From Euphorbia lathyris (lineage: Eukaryota; Streptophyta; Magnoliopsida; Malpighiales; Euphorbiaceae), in the NCBI RefSeq assembly GCF_963576675.1, contig NC_088919.1, positions 40,074,501 through 40,138,500 on the forward strand: 64,000 nt of DNA. Direction: 5' to 3'. The position numbers and the translations under genes were made by a program. Numbering within the stretch: position 1 is the stretch's first letter; every line of letters starts with the position of its first letter. The notes below the pieces were generated by a model. The model was not told where the DNA came from. It made no database searches and saw only the letters and a list, made by a program, of their open reading frames with translations. Shown here one piece after another: positions 8,609 through 21,094 of the stretch.

Positions 8609-11600
8609 ATGCAGGTGAGCCTGAGGTGCGTGGAAAAATCAAAACTGTGGTATATTGACAGTGCATGCTCGAGGCATATGACTGGTGATGAAACTCAGTT
8701 CATCACACTTGAACTTAAACGAGGTGGAAACGTAAGATTTGGAGATAATAAAAAGGGTAAGATAGTAGGTTCAGGTACCATCGGAGGTAACCCTACTATT
8801 GATTTAGTCTCCTTAGTTAAAGGTCTCAAATATAACCTATTGAGCATAGCTCAGCTGTGTGACAGTGGTAGAAAGGTTGTATTTGACGCCACTCAGTGTC
8901 GGATACTTGAGGGAAAAACAAACGATTTGATTTTAACTGCCCCTCGTGTTGAAAATGTATATATGTTGAGTTTAGAAAAATAGTTTTCGAAAAATATATG
9001 CTTAGTATCTAAAGAGGATAACTCCTGGCTATGGCATAGGAGACTTGGTCATGTAAGCACGGACCTCCTTGCCAAATTAGCTAGAAAGCAATTAGTTGAG
9101 GGATTGCCCAAATTGAAATTTGAAAAAGATCAATTATGTAATGCTTGTCAGCAAGGTAAACAAACGAAAAAGTCTTTTCAAAGTAAAAACATTGTCTCAA
9201 CCGAGTGACCATTGGAATTACTACATTTGGATCTTTTCGGACCTGTCCAGCCACTCAGCTTGGGCGGTAAGAAATTTTCCTTAGTCATTGTAGACGATTT
9301 CTCTCGGTATACTTGGATCATCTTGCTGAGTAGCAAGGATGAAACATTTGAGATGTTCACGACATTGATTAAAAAGCTTGAAAATGACAAAGACCTAAGA
9401 GTAGCTCATATTAGAAGTGATAATGGTGGAGAATTCAAAAACCAACAGTTTGATGAATTCTGTGAAGTCAGTGGCATTGGCCATAACTTTTCTGCTCCTA
9501 GGACGCCTCAAAAAATGGGGTTGTTGAAAGGAAGAACAGAACAATAGTCGAAATTGCTAGGACAATGCTGAGCAAAAATGGGCTTCCAAAGTATTTCTGG
9601 GGTGAAGCTGTCCACACAGCATGTTATATACTGAATAGGGCTTTAGTTAGACCTATACTCAAGAAAACTCCTTATGAACTTTGGAAAGGACGAAAGCCTA
9701 ACATTGGCTACTTTCGTGCCTTTGGGTGTAAATGTTTTATACTCAACACAAAAGATAACCTTGCTAAATTTGATGCTAAGGTTGACGAAGCGATCTTTTT
9801 AGGGTACTCAACTAACAGTAAATCATATAGGGTGTATAATAAACGAACTCAAGTTGTAGAAGAGTCTGTCCATATCGAGTTCGATGAAACTGACCCTGCA
9901 GGAAAGACAACTCAGTCTGCCGAAGATGAACCAAACTCAACTTCCACTGACCAAAATGGAGCCTCTGAGTCTTCAGTGCAAGGGCTGACCAAAGGTAAAC
10001 ATGAAACCGAAATTACCTTTGCTGACCAATCTACTCCTGCAGATATTGTAGAAACACCTATTCCAGACAACTCAACATTACCCAAAGAAATAAAAGTCCA
10101 AGAGGACATTCGGAGAAGTCCATTCTTGATACTGCTGACAACAAGCTGATGACAAGAGATCAGCTTAGAAAATATCTCAGCAATGTTGCATTCGTCTCAG
10201 TTCATGAGCCAAAGAATTTCGCTGAAGCTGGGCACGACGAACATTGGATCAATGCCATGCAAGAGGAGCTTGATCAGTTCAAAAGAAATGAGGTATGGGA
10301 TTTAGTACCAAAACCTAGGAATCAAAAGACCATAGGAACCAAGTGGGTCTTTAGAAATAAGCTAGATGAGCAAGGCAATGTAGTCAGAAACAAAGCCTGA
10401 CTTGTAGCCCAAGGCTATAGTCAGCAAGAGGGCATTGACTATGGTGAGACCTTTGCTCCCTTTGCTAGGTTAGAGGCTATACATATATTGTGTGCATATG
10501 CTAGTTTCATGAACTTCAAACTATATCAAATGGATGTCAAAAGTGCTTTTCTTAATGGATTTATAAACGAAGAGGTATATGTCAGTCAGCCTCCTGGGTT
10601 TGAAGATCCAAAGTTTCCAAACCACGTTTATAAACTCAAGAAGGCCTTGTACGGCCTGAAACAAGCACCTCGTGCTTGGTATGAGAGGTTGACCAATTTT
10701 TTGCTCACCATGAACTATGTCAGAGGCAAAGCTGACACAACCTTATTCATTAAGAAGAAGGGTAAAAATACCTTGCTGGCACAAATTTACGTAGATGATA
10801 TAATATTTGGTGCTACTGACGAATCTATGTGAAAAGAATTTAGTAAACAGATGCAAACTAAGTTCGAAATGTCTATGATGGGCGAACTCAACTTCTTCTT
10901 TGGACTTCAAATCAAGCAAGGGAAGAATGGCATCTTCATTAGTCAGTCTAAGTATGCCAAGGAAATGTTAAAGAAATTTGACATGGAAGAATGCAAGCCC
11001 ATATCTACACCAATGGGTACTGACACTGTCCTTTGTGCTGACGAAAAAGGTAAGTTTGTAGACAGTAAATTATATCGAGGTATGATTGGCTCTCTACTCT
11101 ATCTTACTGCCAGTAGACCTGATATTCAGTACTCAGTATGCTATTGCGCTAGATATCAAGCTGACCCTAGAGAATCACACCTTATAGCTGTGAAAAGAAT
11201 TTTTAGATATTTGCAGAGCTCAGTTAATGCAGGTTTGTGGTATCCAAACTCAAATGACTTCACACTCAGTGGATACACTGATGCTGACTATGGACGGGAA
11301 AAGCTAGAGCGTAAGAGTACTTCTGGAGGATGTCATTTCCTTGGAAGCTGTCTAGTGTCTTGGTTCAGCAAGAAGCAGTCATCAGTTGCCTTGTCTACAA
11401 CTGAAGCTGAGTACATTGCTGCTGGAAGCTGTGTGGCCCAAGTCCTATGGATTAAGCAACAGCTTGAGGATTACGGAGTCAAAACAGAAACAATTGAAGT
11501 CAAGTGTGATAACAAAAGCGCTATTGACCTATCCAAAAATCCAATCCAACACAGCAAGATGAAGCATGTCAGCATAAGGCATCACTTCATCAGAGACTAT

Positions 11601-11732
11601 GTACTCAAGGGTGAGATCAAGCTGACCTACGTACCAACAGATGAGCAGCTTGCGGATATCTTCACTAAGCCTCTGGCTCGTGAGCAATTCAGCATATTAA
11701 GGGAAGCTATCAGTATGTGTAATCCCGTTTAA
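8609..11732 (+). pseudogene. Element A pol (protease-integrase-RT-RNase H), broken
   Basis: Copia order is visible: protease 'DSACSRHMTG' at the N end, integrase zinc motif and catalytic region ('HLDLFGPVQ', 'RSDNGGEF'), RT ('KSAFLNG', '[10 protein letters not shown]' near 10790) and RNase H ('STTEAEYIAAGSC', 'LADIFTKPLA'). Breaks are stops at 8981-8983, 9206-9208, 10398-10400 and 10830-10832, and frameshifts near 9508 (one base lost in the integrase PQQNG region) and near 10100. Gag and pol are in the same frame here, separated by the TGA at 8600, unlike D. Compared with D the element is clearly older. Confidence 0.9.
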
Positions 11733-12000
11733 TAAATTTTTGATCAAATGTTGAATGATTATACTATATGCAAAGTAGTTATTGCATGCTAAGTAACTCA
11801 CTCAAACTGAGCTAAACTGTATAACATAGAATCACCCTATGCTGACTAGACATACATGCTGTGTGATTACTATAGGCTGAGTTACTTTTGTATGAAAATT
11901 TCTTCTACGTAAAACTGAGCACTCAGTATCTCAAACATTTAGAATTCCAAACACTGAGTAAAATCCATTTCACATTAAATGCTAGCACACGCGCCATAAA

Positions 12001-12144
12001 TAGCCACCTAGGATGACGTAAGCGCAATAATTAGAAAACAAATGCGCCGAACATGTCATAAATGGCAGATTATTGTCGTTTGATCATCTCGAGGTAAAAC
12101 GGCTACTCAAACGTATCAGATCAACTCGACATCCCTATAAATAG
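12001..12144 (+). promoter_or_regulatory. Putative internal promoter before ORF2 of element A
   Basis: The 524-bp gap between pol and ORF2 is not coding. It contains a 20-bp block at 12001-12020 (TAGCCACCTAGG then ATGACGTA) that is identical in D at 35651-35670, and TATAAATAG at 12136-12144. The ORF2 ATG follows 121 bp after the TATA start, behind a pyrimidine-rich CTCTTTACA leader. TGACGTA resembles bZIP-factor sites. This layout matches a plant core promoter and is separate from the LTR promoter. Transcription is inferred, not shown. Confidence 0.45.
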
Positions 12145-12256
12145 TGGACGAATTACCACTCACATCTCTTTACATTTGAAATCTCTGGCATCTGATTTCC
12201 ATCTCTCTCTAAATCCCTAAATTTTCAAATACCCTAAAAAATCTCTGAGAAAAATC

Positions 12257-13046
12257 ATGTCGGACTCTCAGAACATCTTCGGTGCCGGTTACGACGACAA
12301 TCGCTCCGATGAAAATCCACCTTCTCCTGCTCAGCAGGAATACGTCGAGACTCCCACCAAGTCTCAAGAACATGGTCAGCATAACATGTCCAAGGTCATT
12401 ACTCCGAGTAAGAAACCCCAAGCTGACCAAGCAACATCCTCAAAGAAACAGAAGAAAAAAGAGAAGAAACCCACTGAAAGAACATACTCTCCTGTCTTCA
12501 GCAGTGTAAGGGGCTGGAAGATCGACCATTCTCGCTGGTTCTCTAAAGGGTTTGTAGAAGCCGAAAAACCTTTTTGCGAATGGATTTCGAAAAATGGCTG
12601 GGCCGGACTGTTTTCTCTTCGAGAACCCACTTATCTCGAATTGGTAAAGGAATTCTACGCCAATTTAAGAGCTGCTGATGATGACCATGATTACATGGTT
12701 TCCAAGGTCAAAGGAAAAGAAATATTTGTCAATCCTCCCTATCTCGCTAAACTGCTCAAACTGACCACTGAAGGAACCAAACTCAGAACCACGAATGACC
12801 ACACCAAAATTGACTACCCTTCGGAGTTCTGTAAACCAGTTGGTCACGTAGGAGAAATTGCTAGCACTTCTATGGGTCAGAATCAGAAGATGGCCCATTA
12901 TATTCTAACAAACTTCATTTTTCCCAAAGTCAACTCCACATCCTCAGCGTCTAATTTTGAGCAGTGCTTCATTTGGCACATGCTGACCTACCAACCACTT
13001 AATATGCCTGTGTTTCTCATCGGGGCCTTCCAACGAAGTACGGGCA
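12257..13046 (+). pseudogene. Element A ORF2 (envelope-like), first part
   Basis: It starts at ATG 12257 (context AAAATCATGTC) and encodes 263 codons before being cut by element B. After a basic, lysine-rich stretch (about residues 60-80) comes a domain with 'FYANLRAADDDHDYMV', 'FEQCFIWHMLTYQP' and 'CFQRST'-like words, also present in D. It resembles the 'putative plant transposon protein' domain found in SIRE-type ORF2s. The frame resumes at 28933 and again at 40665. No signal peptide or membrane segment is obvious, so 'envelope-like' is a positional label only. Confidence 0.8.
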
Positions 13047-13495
13047 TGTTGGTCCCTTATAACGTAACAACTTAGTTCCAAGGGGGGGGGATAGGAACTA
13101 CTTTAAATTTTAATACGTTAAGGCTGACTTCTTTTTCTTTGAAAAAGGATTACACAGCGCGCTGAGTAAATTAAGACACTAGCTTAGTCAACTGGTGACT
13201 AAGTCAGCTTCTTTCTTTAAGTCAGGAGATAGCACTTAAGTCTATTCCTGAACTCAGATACTCAATTCAACACAACTCAGCGTGACCTCTTTACTTGGTC
13301 AGTTTTGTTTAAGCAAGCAATATATATATTAAGGAGTTTAAGGTTAAAAAGATGTTACTCAGCAGATTTATCCAGGTTCGGCCTCCAAGCCTAGGTCCTG
13401 TCCCCAGAACACGTTCCGAGCTTTCGAATTCTCTACTGAGCTCTTTAACGGTAGAGCATCAAACCTTTTACAACTTAGAAGCTGATGAAGGAAAA
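13047..13495 (-). repeat. Element B 3' LTR, distal part
   Basis: It starts TGTTGGTCCCTTATAACG (reverse of the ...AACGTTATAAGGGACCAACA end of D's LTR) and matches 27592 onward. It is cut by element C at 13496 and resumes at 22958. Confidence 0.9.
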
Positions 13496-15345
13496 TTAGG
13501 CTAAGGTATAACAGCGGAAATATAAAAATTTTAGCCTACTTCCTTTTAACCATAGGATCCGTTAATCGTTATTTCATATAAAGAGGGATAAGAAGAAATA
13601 CCTTTTGAAGAACAATCTACCGTTGTTAATGAAGCGCCCACAACTCTTCTCCGAGTTCCCAAGCACGAAGTAAAACACGGTGAGGTTAAGTAAGAATCAA
13701 CCGTATGAGATGCAACCAAAATAGATTGCCTCTAATTAATCAACACAAGATCAAAGAAAAGGGAGATAGATGAAATTAATCGATCGATGGAAGCGGTATG
13801 AATTCTTGTCCACGAACTAGGGGAGTCGAATTCTTTTTCTCTCTTACTTGCAATTTCGAAAATCGCAAAGGGGGTAGTATATGGCTTAGTCGAAATTCAT
13901 ATATAGAGGGGGTATATATAATCGCTTGTATCTAAACCCTAGTTAGATAGGAATAGGTTACTTAATAGGAATTCAATTCGGAATAGGATTCCTAATTATT
14001 ATCTCATTATATATCTAATATATCTAGGATAATAATAAATAACCTAATTGGATAATAATAGGAGTATATTAATCTAATTAAAACTCCTAACTTAATTATC
14101 TCTTAATTAATTTAATTCATATTCCTAATCAAATTAGGATTAATGGAATTAAAATAATTCCTTACTAATTATATATAAATTTCGGCCCCCCTCTAATTAA
14201 ATGGGCCTTACTGGGCTCAATTGGGCTTCCATCTATTAATGACATTCATCTCTCTTTTGGTTCCAAGTCTTATGTGTGATCCATTAGGTTCTTACTACTT
14301 CTGGCCGTATGCAACTATTAAATTAATTTCTTCAAGAATTATATTTAATCTTTGCATAACGGAATGATGTACTGAGTATGTTATTGGCAAGTCTGTAATC
14401 ATTCCCCTAGAGTCCGTTAAGAAGACAGGTTGATTCTGTCGTTAACCCTTCCGTATTAGTTACAGTATAATTCGATCCTTTATCAACTACATCCTTGAAC
14501 TGAATCTTATGACTATGGGTGATGTCAAGTCATATATAGCGAGACGTTCGTTTTACTTGTATAGGCCGAGTCAACTCAAAATAGATAGGTTAAGTGAAAT
14601 CTGTATTTCTTACTCTTAAGCTATCACCTTGCAAGGATTTAGAGTCGAGTCTTCCACAAGCGATCCTTGGATGTATCTCCCATTAATCGGGAGTGATAAA
14701 TGCTCAATCTAATGTATAACTACCCTGACATTACCTCCTGTGACACCCAACCTTTGCCGTTCACACCCCAGAGTCATCTCTGTTAAGGATCGTGGGACAG
14801 CAGGATCAAAGTCTCACATTCAGTAATTCAGGATGACCAATTAACATTCATTTGAGTCTGAGGATTAGTTATACCTATTAATACCAATGAGATGAACAGG
14901 TGACAAGGATGAATCTACCCATCCTGTTATCTCAAATCGGATCCCCAATCCTAATGAACGACATTTCATCGGATCTATGTAACTGTCCAGATATCTGTAT
15001 ATATGAAGCTTGTGAGATCAGCTTTCTGTCGGACAGAAGACATTGTTACATACAAGTCTCAACAGTGATATATCAATCCTAAACATATCACTTGACTTGG
15101 GGTGGTTTTAAGTTTATTAGTTTATTATAAAGTTTTGTCTCACTTCATGCTTGTATGAACACTTTATAATCATTTTAAACAAACTTACGGATTTCCTTTT
15201 ATTGGACTTTATTTAGTGCTTAAAAGGGATTGCCTTTATATAGTTATAAAACATATATCTCATTAAAACAAATGATATAAGAACAATTCATTTACATTAA
15301 GTTTGTATCCTAGAACAATTGTCTATAGGACATTAAAGCCCAACA
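13496..15345 (-). repeat. Element C 3' LTR
   Basis: Read on the plus strand it starts TGAAGGAAAATTAGGC and ends TTAAAGCCCAACA. It is followed by TACTCCCACTTGGACT, whose reverse complement AGTCCAAGTGGGAGTA is the polypurine tract. It pairs with 21095-22957. Confidence 0.92.
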
Positions 15346-15359
15346 TACTCCCACTTGGA

Positions 15360-18300
15360 CTAAAGCCAATTGTTTCTAAAACTTATCCCAGTAGAAGTTA
15401 AATGACGATCATGTACTTTCTGGGTTAAAGGCTTTGTTAACGGATCTGCAACGTTGTCCTCTGTAGGTACTCTTTCTATTCTCACATCTCCTCTAGCCAC
15501 AATCTCTCTTATGATGTGGTATCGCTTTAGGTAGTGCTTGGATGCATTATGAGACTGTGGTTCCTTTGCTTGCGTAATGGCTCCATTGTTATCACAGTAC
15601 AGAGTAATGGGATTAACAATGTCAGGCACCACACATAGTTCTGTAATGAACTTTCTAATCCAAACTGCTTCCTTTGCTGCTTCCGCAGCAGCGATGTACT
15701 CTGACTCGGTCGTAGAGAAAGCTACACTTCCCTGCTTGGAACTCTTCCAACTGACCGCGCCCCCATTCAAGATAAACAGGTATCCTGATTGGGATTTAAA
15801 ATCATTCTCATCTGTGAGATGACTAGCATCTGAAAATCCTTCAATTTTCAGATCTCCTTCTCCGTACACTAGGAACATATCTTTAGTCCTTCTCAAGTAC
15901 TTAAGAATGTTCTTGACGGCAATCTAATGCTCGTCTCCCGGATTCCCTTGGTAACGACTCGTTACAGATAACGCGAACGCTACGTCGGGTCTAGTGCATA
16001 GCATAGCATACATAATCGAACCGATCGCGCTGGCGTACGGGACTACAGCCATGCGTCGTTTGTCATCATCAGTTTTAGGACATTGATGATTGTTTAACTT
16101 TACTCCATGTAGCATGGGTAAGTTACCTCGTTTCGATTCAAGCATGCTAAACCGATTTAGCACCTTTTCAATGTATGTAGCCTGTGAAAGACCAAACAGT
16201 CTTCTCGATCTATCTCTATAGATCTTTATACCAAGTATATAAGCCGCTTCACCAAGGTCTTTCATTGAGAAGTTACCGGATAACCATACTTTTACCGACT
16301 GTAATAGAGCAATGTCATTTCCCATTAACAGTATATCGTCCACATATAGTATGAGAAATGCTATAGAGCTCCCACTTGCTTTCTTGTAAATGCAAGCTTC
16401 TTCGCAATTTTGTTCGAAACCAAATTGTTTTATGGTTTTCGTCAAAACGCTTATTCCAGCTTCTAGATGCCTGCTTGAGTCCATAAATGGATCTCTGAAG
16501 TTTGCAAACTTTATTTGCATCCTTCGATATGAAACCTTCAGGCAGCATCATGTATACATCCTCAAGCAGGTTTCCATTTAGGAAAGCTGTTTTCACATCC
16601 ATTTGCCAAATCTCATAATCGTAGTGAGCGGCAATAGCCAGCATGATTCTGATTGATTTGGACATAGCAACAGGAAAGAAGGTTTCGTCATAATCAACAC
16701 CTTGTTTTTGACGATATCCTTTCGCTACCAACCTAGCCTTGTATGTGCTAACCTTTCCATCCATGTCAGTCTTCTTTTTGAAGATCCATCTGCACCCAAT
16801 GGGTTTTATCCCTTCGGATGGATCAACCAAAGTCCACACTTGGTTAGTATACATGGAATCCATTTCAGAATCCATGGCCTCAAGCCATGCTTTAGAATCT
16901 GGACTAGTAAGAGCCTCTTCGTAGTTTTCGGGTTCGTCGTCTAACACGGGAACCTCATTATCATCTCCCACTAGAAAACCATATCTAACTGGGAGTTCAC
17001 GAACTCTTCGTGATCTACGAATAGGTGCCACTGGAGTCTCATCTAATGGGACTACTTCGGGTACCTCAACCGCTTCTGTTGTTTCAGTCGGTGTTTCTTC
17101 CTCTTGAACTTCGTCGAGTTCAATCACGCTTCCCTTTTGTGTTTCTTTGAGAAACTCTTTCTCTAAGAAGGTTGCGTGCTTGGATACTATTACTTTCTGA
17201 TCATCTGGATGATAGAAGTAATACCCTATGGTTTCCCTGGGATATCCAATGAAGAAACATTTATCAGATTTAGAATCTAGTTTGTCGGGCGCAATGCGTT
17301 TGACATACGCTGAACAACCCTATACTCTCATAAACGAGAACACGGGTTTCCTACCAACGAACAATTCATATGGTGTGGAACTAGCGGATTTAGTTGGTAC
17401 TCGGTTCAGGGTGAAGAGGGCAGTTTCTAAGGCATAGCCCCAGAACGTCTTTGGAAGTAAGGCCATGCTCATCATAGATCGTACCATATCTAATAGGGTA
17501 CGGTTCCTCCTCTCGGATACACTATTGTGTTGTGGTGTATAGGGAGGTGTCCATTGTGAACATATCCCACATTCAGTTAGATAATTCAGAAAATCATCTG
17601 AAAGATATTCGCCACCTCGATCGGATCGAAGCGTCTTTATTTTCTTTCCTAATTGATTTTCCACTTCATTCTTGAAGCATTTGAACTTGTCAAAAGCTTC
17701 CGATTTGTGCCTCATCAAGTAGATGTAACCATATCGAGTATGGTCATCTATGAAGCTTATGAAGTATCTGAATCCTCCTCTTGCTTGGACCGACATAGGA
17801 CCACATACATCTGAATGAATGAGTCCTAGAGTGTCTGATACACGCTCACCTTTATTGCTAAAGGGTGTCTTTGTCATTTTACCTTTTAAACATGATTCGC
17901 ATGTTTCCAATGATTCGGAATCGATTGGATCTATAAGCCCATCTGAATGTAGCTTTAGCATGCGTCTCTTGTTTATATGGCCTAAACGACAATGCCACAA
18001 GTAAGTTGAATTATCTAGCTTATGTCTTTTGGTATCAATTGCAAAAGTAGGAATTTTGTTATCTAACACATAAATCCCATTTTGTGAAATTCCTGAAAAA
18101 TAAAAGATCGAATCTTTATAAAAATTGCAACTCTTGTCTTTTATTGAAATATGAAAACCGTCGTCAACAAGACGGCTAATAGAAATAATGTTACGAGACA
18201 TCTCAGGAACGTATAAACAATTCCTTAATTCTATTACAAACCCAGAGGGAAAAGGTAAAACATAATCTCCAATTGCGAGGGCGGCAACTCTTGCTCCATT

Positions 18301-19266
18301 TCCTACTCGCAAGTTTATGCTTCCTTTCTTTAGTTCCTTAGTCTGACTTAGCTCCTGCATATTTGTACAAATATGAGATCCACATCCGGTATCAAGTACC
18401 CAAGATTCAGACTGTGAAACTGTATTTATTTCAATATAAAACATACCAGATGTAGAAGCACCGCCTTTGCCCTTCTTGAGGGTGGCTAGATACTCCTTGC
18501 AGTTTCTCTTCCAATGCCCGTCTTTACCACAGAAGTGGCATTCTCCTTTGGGCTTCTTCACTTCCTTTCCCTTGGACACAGCTTTCTTACCTTTCTTGGG
18601 ATGTTTAGGATTGGGAAAATTCCCTTTCCTCTTCTTTGATCCCTCAATTACAAGAGCCGGTATGGTCTTGTCTTTCTTCATATTGGGCTCAACTGACTTG
18701 AGCATATTTGCAAGCTCTTCAAGAGAGGTTTGCAAGTCATTCATCTGATAGTTCATAATGAACTGTGAATAACTTTCTGGGAGGGATTGAAGAATTAAGT
18801 CAACACTTAATTCGTTATCCATCGCAAATCCAATACTAGAAAGTTTGGTAATGTAGCCAATCATCTTGACACAATGTGTCATGACTGATGTGCCCTCTTG
18901 CATCCTGCAACGATATAACAGCTTGGATATCTCGTAGCGTTCGCACCTAGTTTGTTTCCCAAACAATTCCTTTAGGTGCATGATGATGGAATTGGCATTC
19001 ATCTCCTCATGTTGCCTTTATAATTTCGATGTCATCGATGCAAGTATGATGCATCCGGCATGATCGTCATCAGCCTTGTGCTTCTGATAAGCATCAATTT
19101 CCTCGATGGGAGCATCATCTTCAGGGACAGGGGGTATCGGTGTATCAAGTACATACCCAATTTTCTCGAACTTCAAAACAATTTTGAGGTTGCGAAACCA
19201 GTCGGTGAAGTTTGAACCATTCAGTTTGTTATCGGTAAGAATGTTTTGCAGATTGGTTTTAGTCAT
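15360..19266 (-). pseudogene. Element C gag-pol polyprotein, broken
   Basis: It starts at ATG 19266 with a copia Gag N-terminus ('KLNGSNFTDWFRNLKIVL'). In order follow a zinc knuckle 'CHFCGKDGHWKRNC', protease 'LDTGCGSHIC', integrase HHCC region ('WHCRLGHINK', 'CESCLKGK') and catalytic words ('HSDVCGPM', 'RSDRGGEYLS'), RT ('TAFLNG', 'YVDDILLMGND') and RNase H ('STTESEYIAAAEA', 'VADPLTKPL'). Breaks: TAA at 19015-19017 (likely from CAA), a TAG near 17319 (likely from TGG), a frameshift near 16430, and a TAG near 15923 (from TGG). All three nonsense changes fit C-to-T or G-to-A changes. In its intact form it would be one frame, as usual in this group. Confidence 0.92.
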
Positions 19267-20516
19267 GATTTTAAGAGTGTGTGTTTAAACAAAACCTGAG
19301 AGTGAGAAAGAGTAAACGTATGTCATTCATTTGCTTTAAAGTATAACAATCTAAAATTATAGGCCTTTTAATTTATTTCAGATTACTCCCACTATTTTGC
19401 CAAATTAATAGCCCTCCATATTAATTCGAAGAATTTCACAAATCCTTTAGTGAGCTAGGATCCTAACTCCTGAGATTTTGCCTTAAGTTTGCTCAACAAG
19501 CTAGTCTCATTTGTTAGGTAGATTCATGTAATCAATCACATCTCGAATGTGACTCCTAGGTTATTGGGTTACTAACCACATTAGTAACTAATATGCTATT
19601 CACATTAATCCCAACCATATTGCCCATTAGTTTATGACAACATGAGTTTGCTCATCCAATTATCATAATCTAATTTAAGTATTACCCCATATTCATGAAA
19701 GAATGACTTTCGATAATTCAGGTATTACCATAAGACCCCGAGCTTGAGTTTGCTCAATAACCCAAAGGCCCCCAGTACTGCCGGCTGAATTATAATATTA
19801 GGGAGGGACAACCGATTTTAATAACTTGCTTATTTACTTAACTTTTTAATGGGGGATTTTATTTAGGTCTCATAATCTAACTTAGTCTTGATTTGCTTTA
19901 GCATACATCAGACACATACATTCACATACATTGGCGTTATGGACATATCATCTAAATTATTCCGTCGAGCCAGAGACAGAATAAAAGGGCAAACCTAAGG
20001 AAATACTAACTATTACATATTTCTCTTTAGGTCATCCGTCTTCTCCATGGCGCCTTGAAATTACATATTAATTTCTATACTACTATAAGAAAACTTCAAT
20101 TGAATTGAAGGGAATCAGATGAGATGAGAAATTACAATAAATAGTAGAAAGGTAGGACACGCAGACCCTATTTCAAAAATACCAAAAGACTAAAAGAGGG
20201 TCCAAATATGTCCATAACTCCAAACATGCATAGACTCAATTAAATAAATTTAATTGGTTGATTACATAACCGGCTTATGTAATATTTAGGTTAATCACAT
20301 TAACTCATCAAATTAACTTTCATCCAATTTTACTTCTAATCGTTTTGTATCTTTATATTAATTCTTAGATTAATATAACCATATAAAACGTCGATTATGC
20401 ATGTCCCAATTATTTTGATTTCAAATCATTTAACACTTTGATTTACAACTTGGTAAAAACAAACTTTTAAACGAATTTTCATTCGATAATCAAAACAGAA
20501 AACTATTGATTTCCGA

Positions 20517-20550
<34 letters not shown>

Positions 20551-21080
20551 AATTATATTCAAGCCGCTGTTAACAATTAAAATCAAGTGGGATTCGGGCC
20601 GGGGGCCCGAAACTGGGCTGCTGTCGTTTGGCAGCAGCCACGCGGCTGCTGCCGCGAGGCAACAGCCGCACGACAGCGGCTGATCGCGCCGTGAGGCGCG
20701 ACCCGAGCTGCTGTCGTATTTATATATATATTTTTTTTTTTATTAAAACATATATATATACATCAGATTTTAAAACGGTTTTAAAAAACGATTTTCAGAA
20801 ATAGGAAAAACTACAATAGATTTCCGTTTTGTCTTTTAGAATTAATAAAACTAATTTTATTAACCTAACTATAAAACTAATAGATTTTGTTATAATGATT
20901 ATCAACCGAAATAATTAGGAACATTCGCATAATCTATTTTAATTAACAATTAACTAAAATTTATTTATCTTTAGAATTAATTAATCAAACAATTTGTTAA
21001 TTAATCCTAACCATAAATATTTATTCAATCTTATTGAAAAACTTCTAAATTTTCATATATGAAATAACGGATTTAACGAT
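19267..21080 (-). other. Element C 5' leader with GC-rich structured block
   Basis: About 1.8 kb lies between the primer site and gag. No protein is seen. It contains a (TA)n run at 20520-20549 and a GC-rich block at about 20590-20715 built from repeated GCAGCAGCC/GGCTGCTG and GGCGCGA/TCGCGCC inverted words, in otherwise AT-rich sequence. Long leaders of LTR elements commonly carry RNA packaging or dimerisation signals; the block is a candidate by position. Confidence 0.5.
20590..20715. repeat. GC-rich inverted-repeat cluster in C leader
   Basis: Words CTGCTGTCGT, GGCAGCAGCC, GGCTGCTGCC and TGTCG recur in both orientations, so several alternative stem-loops are possible. The block stands out sharply from its AT-rich surroundings. 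Confidence 0.6.
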
Positions 21081-21093
21081 GGCTCTGATACCA
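21081..21093 (-). other. Primer binding site of element C (tRNA-iMet)
   Basis: The minus strand reads TGGTATCAGAGCC, the standard copia primer site, one or two bases from the LTR end. Confidence 0.9.
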
Positions 21094-21094
21094 C

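Noticed and set aside
12257..13075. ORF2 of A as a complete 272-aa protein
   Set aside because: Its last codons come from element B's LTR. The real ORF continues at 28933 and 40665.
14900..15082. 60-codon frame repeated at 22511-22693
   Set aside because: The two copies are simply the same position in the two LTRs of element C; no start context or homology.
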